This document shows, piece after piece, positions 26,988 through 35,720 of a DNA stretch of 64,000 nt. Source of the stretch: DAOTXN01 sp034435435 (GTDB lineage Bacteria > Chloroflexota > Anaerolineae > S140-20); assembly GCA_034435435.1 (NCBI GenBank), contig DAOTXN010000033.1, positions 1 to 64,000 of the forward strand. The letters are read 5' to 3'. The notes below the pieces were generated by a model. The model made no database searches, was not told the DNA's origin, and saw only the letters and a program-made list of their open reading frames with translations. Within the stretch, counting starts at the first letter, position 1. Every line of letters begins with the position of its first letter. Made by a program: the position numbers and the translations under genes.

Positions 26988-28802
26988 TCAGTTCACAAAC
27001 TGCCGCGCGTACAGCTCCCGGTACAGCCCGCCGTTCGCCAGCAGTTCCTCGTGCGTCCCCTGCTCCACGATGCGGCCATCCTGGATGACGCAAATCAGGT
27101 CGGCCTCGCGCACGGTGCTGAGCCGGTGGGCGATGACGATGGCCGTGCGCCCGGTCAACAGGCGGCGCAGCGCTGCTTGAATCAGCGCCTCGGTCACGCT
27201 GTCCACGCTGGCCGTGGCCTCGTCCAAAATCAGCACGCGCGGGTCGGCCAACACGGCCCGGGCGATGCATATAAGCTGGCGCTGGCCCACCGACAGATTG
27301 ACGCCCCCCTCCAGGATGGGCGTGGCGTAGCCGGCGGGCAACGCCGCAATGAACTCGTGGGCGTTAGCCAGGCGCGCCGCCTCCTCGACGGCCTCTGGCG
27401 GCGCATCTGGTCGCCCAAAGCGGATATTGTCGGCGATAGCGCCGGAAAAAAGGAACGGGTCTTGCGGCACCAGTCCCATTTGCCGGCGCAGCGAGCGTTG
27501 AGTCACGGCGCGCACGTCTATGCCGTCTATGCGCACCGCCCCGCCTGTGACGTCATAAAAGCGAGCCACCAGATTAGCGATAGTGGTCTTGCCGGCCCCT
27601 GTTGGCCCTACCAGCGCCACGGTTTGGCCTGCTTCGATAGATAGGCTCACGTCGTGCAGCACGCGCGTCTCGCCGCGATAGGAAAAGTGGACCTGATCCA
27701 GCTCCACCTGGCCCCGCATGGGCGGCATCTCGATGGCGCCAACTGCGTCCTGGACGTCCGGCTGGGTATCCAGCAGGTCGAGCACGCGCTCGCCGCCGGC
27801 GGTGGCCGCTTGCAAAGTCGTGTAGAGCTGACTCAGCTCCTGGATGGGTTGGAAAAAACGGGTCACGTAGGCCAAAAAGGCCACCACCACGCCGAGAGTC
27901 AGGTCGCCGGCGGTGACAAAACGCCCCCCGAACCACAGCACGACTCCCGTCGCCAGCGTGCCCAGAAATTCCACCGTGGGCAAAAAGATGAACGAAAGGG
28001 TCATGGCGTCAACGTAGGCGTCGCGGTTGGCGCGGTTGAGCTCGTCGAAACGCTCAAAAGTGGCGGATTCCTGGGCAAAGGCCTGAATCACGCGCATACC
28101 GGCCAGGTCTTCGGCCAGGTCGCCCACCACAGCGGCGATTTTGGCGCGGGTGCGGCGAAAAGCGACCTGCGCCCGGCGGGTGAACAGCGCGACGGCCAGC
28201 AACATCAGCGGCAGCACGCCAAACGCGAGCAACGCCAGGCGCGGACTCATGGACACCATCACCCCGACGATGCCGCCCAGCACCAGCGCGTCGCCCAGCA
28301 GCGTGACAAGCCCTTGTGAGAGTAGCTCGTTGATCACGGCCACGTCGTTGATGACGCGCGAGAGGGTCACACCCACAATGTGCGTATCGTGATAGCCCAG
28401 CGAGAGATTCTGCAAGTGGCGAAACAGGTCGCCGCGCAGCGTCGCCAACAGGCGTTGGCCCACCCACGAGAGCAGATAACGCTGCCCAGAGGCGGCCAGA
28501 AAGATGCCGCTAAAAGCTACAGCGGTCAACCCGGCGATGCGGCTCAACCCGGCGGCGTCGCTCTGGGCGATATGTTGGTCGATGGCGACTTTGAGCAGGT
28601 AGGGGATGAGCAGCGTCAACCCTGACTCGACCAGCATGAGCGCAAAGGCCAGAGCCATTCGGCGGCGATAGGGACGCAAGTAGGCCAGCAAGCGCAGGAT
28701 GACGCGTCCGTTCAAGGCGTGCCCACCCTCTTTCTCGCCAAACTGTTCCATGGCCCCGCGCGGGCCCATTCTGGGACTGGTCGAACCGATAGAAAAACTC
28801 AT
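26988..28802 (-). CDS. ABC exporter half-transporter, subunit with the catalytic Walker B Glu
   Basis: This 604-residue protein has a six-helix exporter membrane domain followed by an ATPase domain. Walker A is GPTGAGKTT, Walker B ends VLILDEA with the catalytic Glu, and the H-loop is IVIAHRL. The signature reads LSVGQ instead of LSGGQ. The ATG at 28802 overlaps the stop of the upstream partner (ATGA), so the two are translated together. With the partner it should form a heterodimeric exporter like BmrCD or TM287/288, with one normal and one degenerate ATP site. The substrate is unknown; drugs, lipids or peptides are possible. Confidence 0.9.
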   Translation of the reverse strand: MSFSIGSTSPRMGPRGAMEQFGEKEGGHALNGRVILRLLAYLRPYRRRMALAFALMLVESGLTLLIPYLLKVAIDQHIAQSDAAGLSRIAGLTAVAFSGIFLAASGQRYLLSWVGQRLLATLRGDLFRHLQNLSLGYHDTHIVGVTLSRVINDVAVINELLSQGLVTLLGDALVLGGIVGVMVSMSPRLALLAFGVLPLMLLAVALFTRRAQVAFRRTRAKIAAVVGDLAEDLAGMRVIQAFAQESATFERFDELNRANRDAYVDAMTLSFIFLPTVEFLGTLATGVVLWFGGRFVTAGDLTLGVVVAFLAYVTRFFQPIQELSQLYTTLQAATAGGERVLDLLDTQPDVQDAVGAIEMPPMRGQVELDQVHFSYRGETRVLHDVSLSIEAGQTVALVGPTGAGKTTIANLVARFYDVTGGAVRIDGIDVRAVTQRSLRRQMGLVPQDPFLFSGAIADNIRFGRPDAPPEAVEEAARLANAHEFIAALPAGYATPILEGGVNLSVGQRQLICIARAVLADPRVLILDEATASVDSVTEALIQAALRRLLTGRTAIVIAHRLSTVREADLICVIQDGRIVEQGTHEELLANGGLYRELYARQFVN

Positions 28803-30634
28803 GGTTCTGTTTTTCCGCGCTCCGGGCGGATCGCCAGATCCGCCCATTCCGACGTCGAATCTGACGATCCGGCGCGAGCAAAAGAATCGGGTCTCAACTG
28901 GCGGTGATAAATCTCGGCGTACAACCCCGACGTGCGCAGCAGCTCTTCGTGCTTACCACGGGCGGCGACGCGCCCTTTTTCCAGCACCAGAATCATGTCG
29001 GCCATACGCAGGGTGCTGAGGCGCTGGGCGATGACAAAAGAGGTGCGCCCGCGCATCAGGCGTTCCAGAGCCTTTTGGATCAATTGCTCGGTCTCGGTGT
29101 CCACGCTAGAGGTGGCGTCGTCGAGAATCAGGATGCGCGGGTCCAGCAGCAGCGCGCGGGCGATGGCTATCCGCTGTTTCTGGCCGCCGGAAAGCGTGAC
29201 GCCGCGTTCTCCCACCAGCGTGTCGTAGCCCTGGGGCGTCTTGACGATGAACTCGTGGGCCTGGGCGGCCTGGGCCGCGGCGACAATCTCTGCCTCGGTG
29301 GCGTTCGGGCAGCCAAAGGCGATGTTTTCACGGATGGCGGCGGCGAACAGGGTCGTCTCTTGCAACACGATGCCGATCTGGTCGCGCAATGAATTGAGCG
29401 TCACCCCCTGGATATCGTGGCCGTCCACGGTGATGCGGCCCGCCGTGGGGTCATAAAAGCGCGGGATCAGGTTGATGATGGTCGATTTGCCCGAACCGGT
29501 GGTCCCGAGCAGCGCAATGACTTGTCCGGGTTGGGCCTCAAAACTGACGTCCCGTAGCACCTGATGGCGGCCAAAATAGGCAAAAGAGACCTGCTCGAAG
29601 CGCACGTGGCCGCGCACCGGCGGCAAGGGATAGGCGGCGGGGGCGTCGTGCACCTCAGATTGGGCGTCCAGGATTTCAAAGACGCGCTCCCCAGAAGCGG
29701 CGGCCTGGGCGATGGCCGGGACGATCATGCCCATGCGCCGGACGGGGTTGACCAACTGGGCCATGTACGTGGTGAACGCCACCATCTCGCCCAGCGTGAG
29801 CGCGCCGCGAATGACCTGTACGCCGCCGTACCAAAGGATAAAAACCGCGCCGATGTTGGCGATGAGGTCCATCAGCGGCGGGTTGACGGCCTGCAACTGC
29901 GCCGCGCGGATCGAGAGGTCGAACCAGCGGTTATTTTCCCGCTCGAAGCGGACGATCTCGGCTTCTTCCTGTGCAAACGCCTTGACCGCGCGCGCGCCGC
30001 GCAGATTTTGCTCCAGGCGGGTGGTCAACACACCCAACTGGTCCTGGATGGCCAGGGAGAGCGGGCGAAAGCGGCGGCCAAAGCGCAGGGCGCGGTGGGC
30101 CAACAGCGGCGTGGTCGCCAACGCCAGCAGAGCCAGCCGAGGGTTCATCAGGAGTAGCATGACCGCCGTCCCCAACCAGAGAGTGATGCCCTCTGCCATG
30201 CGCAGCAGGGCGCGCCCGGCCAGGAAGCGGATGCGCTCCACGTCTTGAATGGCCCGCGAGAGCAGTTGCCCGGTCTCGGCGCGGTCGTGGTAGGAGAACG
30301 AAAGAGCCGCCAGCCGGCGGTGAATGGCGTTGCGCATGTCATAAGCCACGCCCTGCGAGGCTATTTCGACCCACCGGCCTTGCACAAAGGCCAACACGCC
30401 CTTGACCAGCGTCAGCCCCAGCAGCGCCAGCACCGCCCAGCTCAGCAGGCGGGTGTCCTGGCCCCGAATGCCCCGGTCCACGATCCAGCGAATGAACTGC
30501 GGGATACTCAGCGCCAGCCCGTTGATGAACAGCAGCAGCAGGTAGCCGCCGACGGTCAGCCGGCGGTAGGGGCGCAGGTAGCCCAGGCAGCGCAGCACGG
30601 GGTTGCGCAGGGGGAGGGGAGAGGGCGAGGTCAT
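28799..30634 (-). CDS. ABC exporter half-transporter, subunit with degenerate Walker B and H-loop
   Basis: This 611-residue protein is the first gene of the exporter pair. It has six membrane helices and an ATPase domain with Walker A GTTGSGKST and a normal LSGGQ signature. Walker B reads ILILDDA, with Asp in place of the catalytic Glu, and the H-loop reads FVIAQRL, with Gln in place of His. In known heterodimers these changes mark the subunit that forms the non-hydrolysing ATP site, here together with the LSVGQ of the partner. The strand-specific promoter was not found. Confidence 0.9.
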   Translation of the reverse strand: MTSPSPLPLRNPVLRCLGYLRPYRRLTVGGYLLLLFINGLALSIPQFIRWIVDRGIRGQDTRLLSWAVLALLGLTLVKGVLAFVQGRWVEIASQGVAYDMRNAIHRRLAALSFSYHDRAETGQLLSRAIQDVERIRFLAGRALLRMAEGITLWLGTAVMLLLMNPRLALLALATTPLLAHRALRFGRRFRPLSLAIQDQLGVLTTRLEQNLRGARAVKAFAQEEAEIVRFERENNRWFDLSIRAAQLQAVNPPLMDLIANIGAVFILWYGGVQVIRGALTLGEMVAFTTYMAQLVNPVRRMGMIVPAIAQAAASGERVFEILDAQSEVHDAPAAYPLPPVRGHVRFEQVSFAYFGRHQVLRDVSFEAQPGQVIALLGTTGSGKSTIINLIPRFYDPTAGRITVDGHDIQGVTLNSLRDQIGIVLQETTLFAAAIRENIAFGCPNATEAEIVAAAQAAQAHEFIVKTPQGYDTLVGERGVTLSGGQKQRIAIARALLLDPRILILDDATSSVDTETEQLIQKALERLMRGRTSFVIAQRLSTLRMADMILVLEKGRVAARGKHEELLRTSGLYAEIYHRQLRPDSFARAGSSDSTSEWADLAIRPERGKTEP

Positions 30635-30665
30635 GGTGAGACGAAAATTCCGCTCAATGAGGCCC

Positions 30666-30694
30666 TTGACAAAGAAACATCTGTTCGGTATAAT
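30666..30694 (+). promoter_or_regulatory. Strong promoter before the Phd-like gene
   Basis: Perfect TTGACA (30666-30671), a 17-base spacer and perfect TATAAT (30689-30694) lie 36 bases before the Phd-like ATG. It is the best consensus promoter in the window and would also transcribe the methyltransferase gene. Confidence 0.85.
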
Positions 30695-30730
30695 ATATCT
30701 AAATTATCCATTTTGACTAAAGAGGGACGG

Positions 30731-30988
30731 ATGATTACAAAAAGACTCAGCTCCACGCTGGCGCAGAATAACTTTGGTCAGGTTTTGGATGACGTCATTC
30801 AAAACCACACCCGGTATATCGTCGAACGGCGTGGGATACCTCAAGCGATTATACTTGGCTTTGACGATTTTGCCCACGTGCTAGACGATGAGCGCGAACG
30901 GCTGCAAATCAATGCCGTTTTGAAAGAACTCCGCCCTGAATACCACCTGGGTCAGGTTGTCACTGTAGCCTCTGGCGCACAGTCGTGA
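30731..30988 (+). CDS. Phd/YefM-like protein without a recognisable toxin partner
   Basis: The 85-residue protein begins LSSTLAQNNFGQVLDDVIQ and continues YIVERRGIPQAIIL, the Phd/YefM fold that dimerises and binds DNA. No PIN, RelE or Doc gene follows; the next gene, 22 bases on, is a DNA methyltransferase. It may be an orphan antitoxin or may act as a repressor for the methyltransferase transcript. AGGGACGG before the ATG is a fair ribosome site. The open frame extends far upstream inside the ABC gene but has no meaning there. Confidence 0.8.
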   Translation: MITKRLSSTLAQNNFGQVLDDVIQNHTRYIVERRGIPQAIILGFDDFAHVLDDERERLQINAVLKELRPEYHLGQVVTVASGAQS

Positions 30989-31010
30989 ATCAGAACACAC
31001 GGGTGCTCTC

Positions 31011-32405
31011 ATGAGCTCATTGACAGATTTACAAAATCAGCCGGCAACACAATTAAAGCTGTTTGAAACCAGTGAGCCACTGTCTGGCTTTTCCTCGTCG
31101 TCAGACAACGGGGGTTCGTACTTTGATGACCCTTCTTTTGCCAGTAACAAAGCCCGACCTATCCATCGTTGGATTCCCTGGATCGCAGGCTTTTCTAGCG
31201 GCTTTGTGGAGGACGTTTTAACGCGATATCTGGCGAGCCAGGGAACCGTTTTAGACCCCTTTGCTGGCGTAGGTACTACGCTAGTGGAAGCCATCCTGCA
31301 TGGTCATGATGCGATTGGGTTCGAAATCAACCCGTATGCTGCCCTGGCTTGCCGCATAAAGACAAACGCTCATCGCATTGACGTCGAGAGATTATACGCC
31401 GAGATGTCGAGATTCCAGACATTTCATTACGAAAAAGCTGCGGTCCATTATACTCCCCACAGCGTTCCTCCACAGGGATTCAAGACGCGCTCGGCATTTT
31501 TTAGTCCAGAGGTTCTACGAAAAGTCCTTATCTTGCAAGACTTTATTGATACCGTGCTCGATGTCGACTTGCGAGATTTGTTCAGGCTCGCTTTCGCCTC
31601 TACGATGATCCGTTACTCGAATTACTCCTACGAACCAAGCCTGGGTAGACGGATCAGCGCTGGAAAATCCGAGATTCAAGACTTTCCGGTGGGCCCGGCA
31701 GTCCTGGACAAAGTGTCGGAAATGGCCAGGGACATTGCCTGGTTCCAGCAAAGGTTGACGGACAGACCTCCCAATGTCCGGGTTATCGGTGAATCTTTTT
31801 TCAATTACAAATCATACCTGGCCCCCGAATCTATTGATTTGATCATCACTTCTCCACCCTACCTCAATAATTATCATTATAATCGAAACACACGTCCGCA
31901 ACTGTACTGGCTGGGATATGCCAGAGATCCGCGAGACTTGAAACCCCTTGAGCTTTCTAACTTTGGAAAGTACTGGCAAACCGTTCGTGAGCAAGATACA
32001 GTAGCCTTGGAATTCTCTTTGCCCACCACAGACCTGGCAGACCAGTTGCAAGCCCTGAGAAAGATCAAACCCGAAAGAGGCGTTTATGGCGGCAGCGGAT
32101 GGGCTAACTATGCGGCCTCTTATTTTAACGATTGTTACCGTTTTGCTCAAGGCGTCCAGTACACCTTGAAACCGGGCGGCGTAGCGTTGATCGTCATTGG
32201 GAACAGCATCTTGCAGGGCATTTCAATACCGACCGATAGATACTTGGGGAAAATTGCCGAGTCGGTGGGCCTGGAGCTCGTTAGAATTGATGTACCGCGA
32301 GCAACCCGGGTCGGAAACAGTATTATCCAATCAAATGTTCGTGTCGGTAAAGCCAAAGGATCGGATCAACTCTACGAAGCCATCGTCGAGTTAAGAAAGC
32401 GATAA
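31011..32405 (+). CDS. DNA amino-methyltransferase (N4-cytosine or N6-adenine)
   Basis: This 464-residue protein transfers methyl from SAM to an amino group in DNA. Motif I is DPFAGVGTTLVEA near residue 83, with the acidic GFEINPY that follows. Motif IV is TSPPYLNNYHYNR near residue 281; SPPY favours N4-cytosine but does not exclude adenine. Motif I precedes motif IV. The C-terminal part has KPGGVALIVIGNS. Its stop overlaps by 15 bases the tail of a GIY-YIG nuclease on the other strand, so the two form a convergent restriction-modification pair. The gene is clearly more AT-rich than its surroundings, which fits transfer. Confidence 0.88.
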   Translation: MSSLTDLQNQPATQLKLFETSEPLSGFSSSSDNGGSYFDDPSFASNKARPIHRWIPWIAGFSSGFVEDVLTRYLASQGTVLDPFAGVGTTLVEAILHGHDAIGFEINPYAALACRIKTNAHRIDVERLYAEMSRFQTFHYEKAAVHYTPHSVPPQGFKTRSAFFSPEVLRKVLILQDFIDTVLDVDLRDLFRLAFASTMIRYSNYSYEPSLGRRISAGKSEIQDFPVGPAVLDKVSEMARDIAWFQQRLTDRPPNVRVIGESFFNYKSYLAPESIDLIITSPPYLNNYHYNRNTRPQLYWLGYARDPRDLKPLELSNFGKYWQTVREQDTVALEFSLPTTDLADQLQALRKIKPERGVYGGSGWANYAASYFNDCYRFAQGVQYTLKPGGVALIVIGNSILQGISIPTDRYLGKIAESVGLELVRIDVPRATRVGNSIIQSNVRVGKAKGSDQLYEAIVELRKR

Positions 32406-32927
32406 ATCTTTCAACGCTTGCTGAACTCTCGCGGCGACCTCTGGCTGGGACGGGGATGCTCCCGTCAGTCGCTTTACCCACGACCTGCCGGGATGCACAA
32501 CATCCCACTCCGACTGGGCCTGGTTATAACGCCCCTTGCCGGGGTCATGGTTTCCAAAGCCATCAATAACGGTGTTCCAAAGTGGCTTGTACCTCCGAAT
32601 CAATTCTGCTTCTACAGGTACAACCAGGTCGCTTTCGATACCGGTGAGGACCATGAACCGACATCGCAAATCATCCAACCGCAGGTTAGCGGCTTGCTGT
32701 ATACTGCGAGCGTGTTCTCGCAGTCTTTGGTACAGAACTGGCGCTTTGAGGTCTATGCTCCGCGCAGTTCGCCATCCTGGCGAGACAGCTTTGCCCACGT
32801 AAATGGGGTGACCGCAAGCTGTCCGATTCAAATCGGCGACTCTGGCGTACAGCTTGAAATCGCCGACGTAGTACAAACCATAAACCCCGGACCCAATGAA
32901 TCTGCCAGGCGGAGGTAGTGTGTGCAC
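32391..32927 (-). CDS. Eco29kI-like GIY-YIG restriction endonuclease
   Basis: The 178-residue protein has the GIY-YIG active site: GVYGLYYVG, then PIYVGKA, an Arg/His pair in LYQRLREHARS, a Glu in VEAELIRRYKPLWN, and the Asn of GFGNHD. These match the catalytic residues of Eco29kI, a type II enzyme that cuts CCGCGG; the site cut here cannot be deduced. It is tail to tail with the methyltransferase, overlapping 15 bases. The start is the GTG at 32927 because an in-frame stop lies 15 bases upstream; the ribosome site is poor. Confidence 0.88.
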   Translation of the reverse strand: MHTLPPPGRFIGSGVYGLYYVGDFKLYARVADLNRTACGHPIYVGKAVSPGWRTARSIDLKAPVLYQRLREHARSIQQAANLRLDDLRCRFMVLTGIESDLVVPVEAELIRRYKPLWNTVIDGFGNHDPGKGRYNQAQSEWDVVHPGRSWVKRLTGASPSQPEVAARVQQALKDLSLS

Positions 32928-33006
32928 AGGTGTTGAGGTTCAAAACTCAATGGCCTCATCCACCACGCTTTGAAACTGAGTGGAATGGAAAACGTGCAAA
33001 TCAAAA

Positions 33007-33258
33007 TCAAAATTGAGCATTGACTATCCTCACATAACCCAGGTAAAGCTGTTCCTCGCGGCGCATGCCCAGAAACTCGTGCCGGTGGCTCAGACACCAG
33101 GCCGGCAGGTCGATTTGAAAACCGGGGTCGGTGGCGCGCACCTCCAGGATTTGGCCGGGCTGCATGTCTTTGATGCGGGCCGCCGTGCGGATGACCGGTT
33201 GGGGGCAATAGAGGCCGGTGCAATCCAGCGTGGCGTCGGGTTGCGGAAAATCATTCAC
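33007..33258 (-). CDS. TusA-family sulfur carrier
   Basis: This 83-residue protein has the TusA/SirA signature DCTGLYCPQPVIRT, in which the CPxP Cys accepts sulfur as a persulfide, followed by MQPGQILEVRATDPGF. Such proteins pass sulfur to tRNA thiolation, molybdenum cofactor or other pathways. A second Cys (PAWCLS) lies at the position often used in family members for redox control. The zinc-ribbon gene is 7 bases upstream on the same strand, so they are probably in one unit with RNase Z. Confidence 0.92.
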   Translation of the reverse strand: MNDFPQPDATLDCTGLYCPQPVIRTAARIKDMQPGQILEVRATDPGFQIDLPAWCLSHRHEFLGMRREEQLYLGYVRIVNAQF

Positions 33259-33265
33259 ACACTTT

Positions 33266-33559
33266 TTACCATCCCCGCAGGCGACGGCGCGCGCTCTGGC
33301 AGTGGGGGCACTCTAGACCCTGATATTCGCGGCCACAGGTCCGGCAGACCTTGGCGTTCATCGGGCGGTCGTCTTGTAGCGACGCTGCGATGAGCACCAC
33401 TGCCTGCCCCTTGTATACTGCCAGCCATTCCTCGACCGAAACGCCATCTACGGTCCAATGGCCGGCGGGGCTTTTTTCCAATACGCCGCGCAACACGCCG
33501 GCCTCCAGCTCGTAGGCAAAAGTCGCCAGCTCCAACACACTTGCTTTGCGTACAGACAT
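33266..33559 (-). CDS. Small zinc-ribbon protein of unknown function
   Basis: The 97-residue protein has an N-terminal alpha/beta region and a C-terminal zinc ribbon with two CxxC pairs (CRTCG and CPHC) followed by basic residues (ARRRLRGW). It lies between RNase Z and TusA on the same strand with gaps of 9 and 7 bases. A role in RNA binding or sulfur transfer is possible from the neighbours, but the family is not recognised. Confidence 0.75.
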   Translation of the reverse strand: MSVRKASVLELATFAYELEAGVLRGVLEKSPAGHWTVDGVSVEEWLAVYKGQAVVLIAASLQDDRPMNAKVCRTCGREYQGLECPHCQSARRRLRGW

Positions 33560-33568
33560 CTCGCTCTC

Positions 33569-34492
33569 CTAAACTTTTTCCTTGGTCACACGGATGTGGT
33601 CAAAGTCGCGGGCGACAATGGTTTGCGGAAAAATGGCCGTCGCCTCGGCCAGCACGTCCTTTTCACGGTAGCGCCGGGAAATGTGGGTGAGATAGAGCTG
33701 GCGCACATCGGCGTCGCGGGCCAATTGAGCGGCCTGGGCTGCCGTGAGATGGCCGAACTGCCGCGCCAGGTCCGCCTCGTGTGACAAATAGGTGGCCTCA
33801 ATGACGAGGGCATCCGCATGACGCACAACGTCGAACAAATCGGCGGTGCGCCCGGCGTCGCCCACGTGCACCAGCCTGGCGCCGGGGCGGGTTGGCCCCA
33901 ACACCTGGTCGGGATGGATTACCCGACCATCGGCCAGCGTGATGCTGCGCCCATTGACCAGCTCGCGGCGCTCTGGCCCGCGCGGCACGCCCAACGCCTC
34001 GGCTGCGTCGTCTAGAAAAGGCCGGCGGTCCTTTTCTAGAAAACTAAAGCCAAAACAGTCGTCGCCGCGATGACTGACCGGGAAGGCGCACAATTCAAAA
34101 TCCTCGTCCTCCAGCAGCACGCCCGGCCGGATTTCCACCAGCCGGATGTCGAGGGGAGGGGCCGCGCCGCGCAACACCACGCCGAAAATCAAATCGTACA
34201 CCCGCTCCAGCGTCCAGCCCCCTCCGTAAATCTCCAGCCGGTCTATGGCCTCCCAGCGGCTAAACGTAGACACCAATCCACCCAGGCCCAAGATGTGGTC
34301 CAGGTGGCCGTGGGTCAACAGGACCCGTTCCAGGCGCTTGAACCCCAGGCCGCTGCGCAGAATCTGGCGCTGGGTACCCTCGCCGCAGTCAATGAGAAAA
34401 CGGTATTCATTGTGCAGCACAACTTGAGCCGACAGTCCCCGGTTTACAGACGGAGCCGACGCCGAAGTGCCCAGAAAAATCATCTCAAACAT
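33569..34492 (-). CDS. rnz: Ribonuclease Z (tRNA 3' processing)
   Basis: This 307-residue metallo-beta-lactamase-fold enzyme cuts the 3' trailer from tRNA precursors. It has the family start MIFLGTSASAPSVNRG, the zinc motif LTHGHLDHILGL, IDCGEGTQRQI, and the later metal ligands (HVGDAGRT, and HISRRYRE near the C-terminus). An exosite-like insertion is present around residues 125-160. Its start overlaps the end of the GAF gene by 8 bases, so it is in a run of minus-strand genes that begins with rtcA. Confidence 0.93.
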   Translation of the reverse strand: MFEMIFLGTSASAPSVNRGLSAQVVLHNEYRFLIDCGEGTQRQILRSGLGFKRLERVLLTHGHLDHILGLGGLVSTFSRWEAIDRLEIYGGGWTLERVYDLIFGVVLRGAAPPLDIRLVEIRPGVLLEDEDFELCAFPVSHRGDDCFGFSFLEKDRRPFLDDAAEALGVPRGPERRELVNGRSITLADGRVIHPDQVLGPTRPGARLVHVGDAGRTADLFDVVRHADALVIEATYLSHEADLARQFGHLTAAQAAQLARDADVRQLYLTHISRRYREKDVLAEATAIFPQTIVARDFDHIRVTKEKV

Positions 34493-35588
34493 CGGCCGTG
34501 GCCTCCGTTTCGGCCAAACGGGCCAGAATGTGAACGGCTCCTTCGATGCGGCGCAGGGCGCTGGTCACGTCGGCGTCGGCAGCCGGCAAACGCTCGCGTA
34601 GCTCGTCCACGGCAGCGCCAATGGTGTGAACCACGGCCAAATCCTGGCGCATACGGCAAATGGTTTTGTGCTGCCGGGCGACCTCGATGGCTAGCGCAGC
34701 ATAGTCGGCCAGCGATTCCATTAAGCGTTGGTCGTGATCGGTAAAGGCCTGGGGGGCGGTCTGGTTGGATACACCCAGCACGCCGATGACCTGATCGTGC
34801 AAGATGAGCGGCACGTAGAGCAGAGCGTTGACTAGATAACCGGTGACAACTTTGAGGAGGTTATTTTCGCTGCTCCCGCGCGTCAGCCGGACCGGGCGCT
34901 TGGTGCGCACAACAGAGCCGATCAATGTATCCTGGATTTTGATGTTCAAGCCTTGAGCCTGTTTTTCGCCCAATCCCTTTTGCGCACGCAGGTACAGCGC
35001 GTTGGTTTCCGGGTCCACCAACATGATCGAGCCTTCTTCGGCCCGCAGCATAAAGACGGCTGCCTCGACGATGCGGGTCAAAATGGCGTCGAGGTCGATC
35101 AGAGCGGCCACCGACTTGCCGATGCGATGCAGTGTCATAACCTCTTGAACGCGCTGTTCCAGTAATTGGTTGGCCTGGACCAATGCTGCTCGTTCGGCCA
35201 GGGCCATGCTGCGGGGCTTAACGGTCGGACCCGGGCGCTGTCGTTTGAGAAAAGGCAACAGATCGATCTCGCTGTATGCCGACGGTACGTTGCCCATGAT
35301 GTGCGGATATATCTTGCGCAGTTCATCTGCAATGATCGGGTCCCCCGCAACGATGATGGGTGTCTGTGAGCCTGACCGAGCCAATCGCATGAGGAGCGCA
35401 GTGAGTTCGGCTTGAATGCCATCGGGGTTAACCAGGATATAATTTGGCTTGGTGCTCTGTACCAGTTCCAGCCCGGCTGCGGGATCTTGAGTGTATTGGA
35501 CGTTGACGTCGTAGCGCTGCTCCAAAGCGACACGCACCGTGAATTGGCTAGATTTGGCGTCAATGATAACGATGCTGGTATAGGCCAC
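34485..35588 (-). CDS. GAF-domain protein with N-terminal receiver-like domain
   Basis: The first 120 residues look like a receiver domain (SIVIIDAKSS, then YILVNPDGI), but the usual DxxMP phospho-acceptor context is not clear, so it may be a pseudo-receiver. A coiled linker (NQLLEQRVQEVMTLHRIGK) leads to a GAF domain at about residues 150-300 (EGSIMLVDPETNALYLRA, LYVPLILHDQVIGVLGV). GAF domains bind small molecules. No output domain follows. GTG at 35588 is the start, with GGAGGGAAAG just upstream. The MITE-like element at 35604 ends 15 bases before the start codon. Confidence 0.8.
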   Translation of the reverse strand: MAYTSIVIIDAKSSQFTVRVALEQRYDVNVQYTQDPAAGLELVQSTKPNYILVNPDGIQAELTALLMRLARSGSQTPIIVAGDPIIADELRKIYPHIMGNVPSAYSEIDLLPFLKRQRPGPTVKPRSMALAERAALVQANQLLEQRVQEVMTLHRIGKSVAALIDLDAILTRIVEAAVFMLRAEEGSIMLVDPETNALYLRAQKGLGEKQAQGLNIKIQDTLIGSVVRTKRPVRLTRGSSENNLLKVVTGYLVNALLYVPLILHDQVIGVLGVSNQTAPQAFTDHDQRLMESLADYAALAIEVARQHKTICRMRQDLAVVHTIGAAVDELRERLPAADADVTSALRRIEGAVHILARLAETEATADV

Positions 35589-35603
35589 GCTTTCCCTCCA
35601 TCC

Positions 35604-35720
35604 CTAGCAGCATGTCGGAGAGATGTAATTTAGCCCCTTGTGGGCGACCAAAATGGGCGCAAAACGAGCCAAAAACGGGCACAAGGCCCTATATGACAGG
35701 GTTCTCCGACAGGCTGCTAG
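35604..35720. mobile_element. MITE-like palindromic element, copy 1
   Basis: This 117-bp element has inverted ends CTAGCAGC(A/C)TGTCGGAGA and TCTCCGACAGGCTGCTAG; the left end differs from perfect by one base. The interior also pairs partly (CCTTG/CAAGG). A second 117-bp copy at 43381 is identical at 110 of 117 positions. No coding region fits inside. It sits between rtcA and the GAF gene, and its right CTAG contains the rtcA stop codon. Confidence 0.85.
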
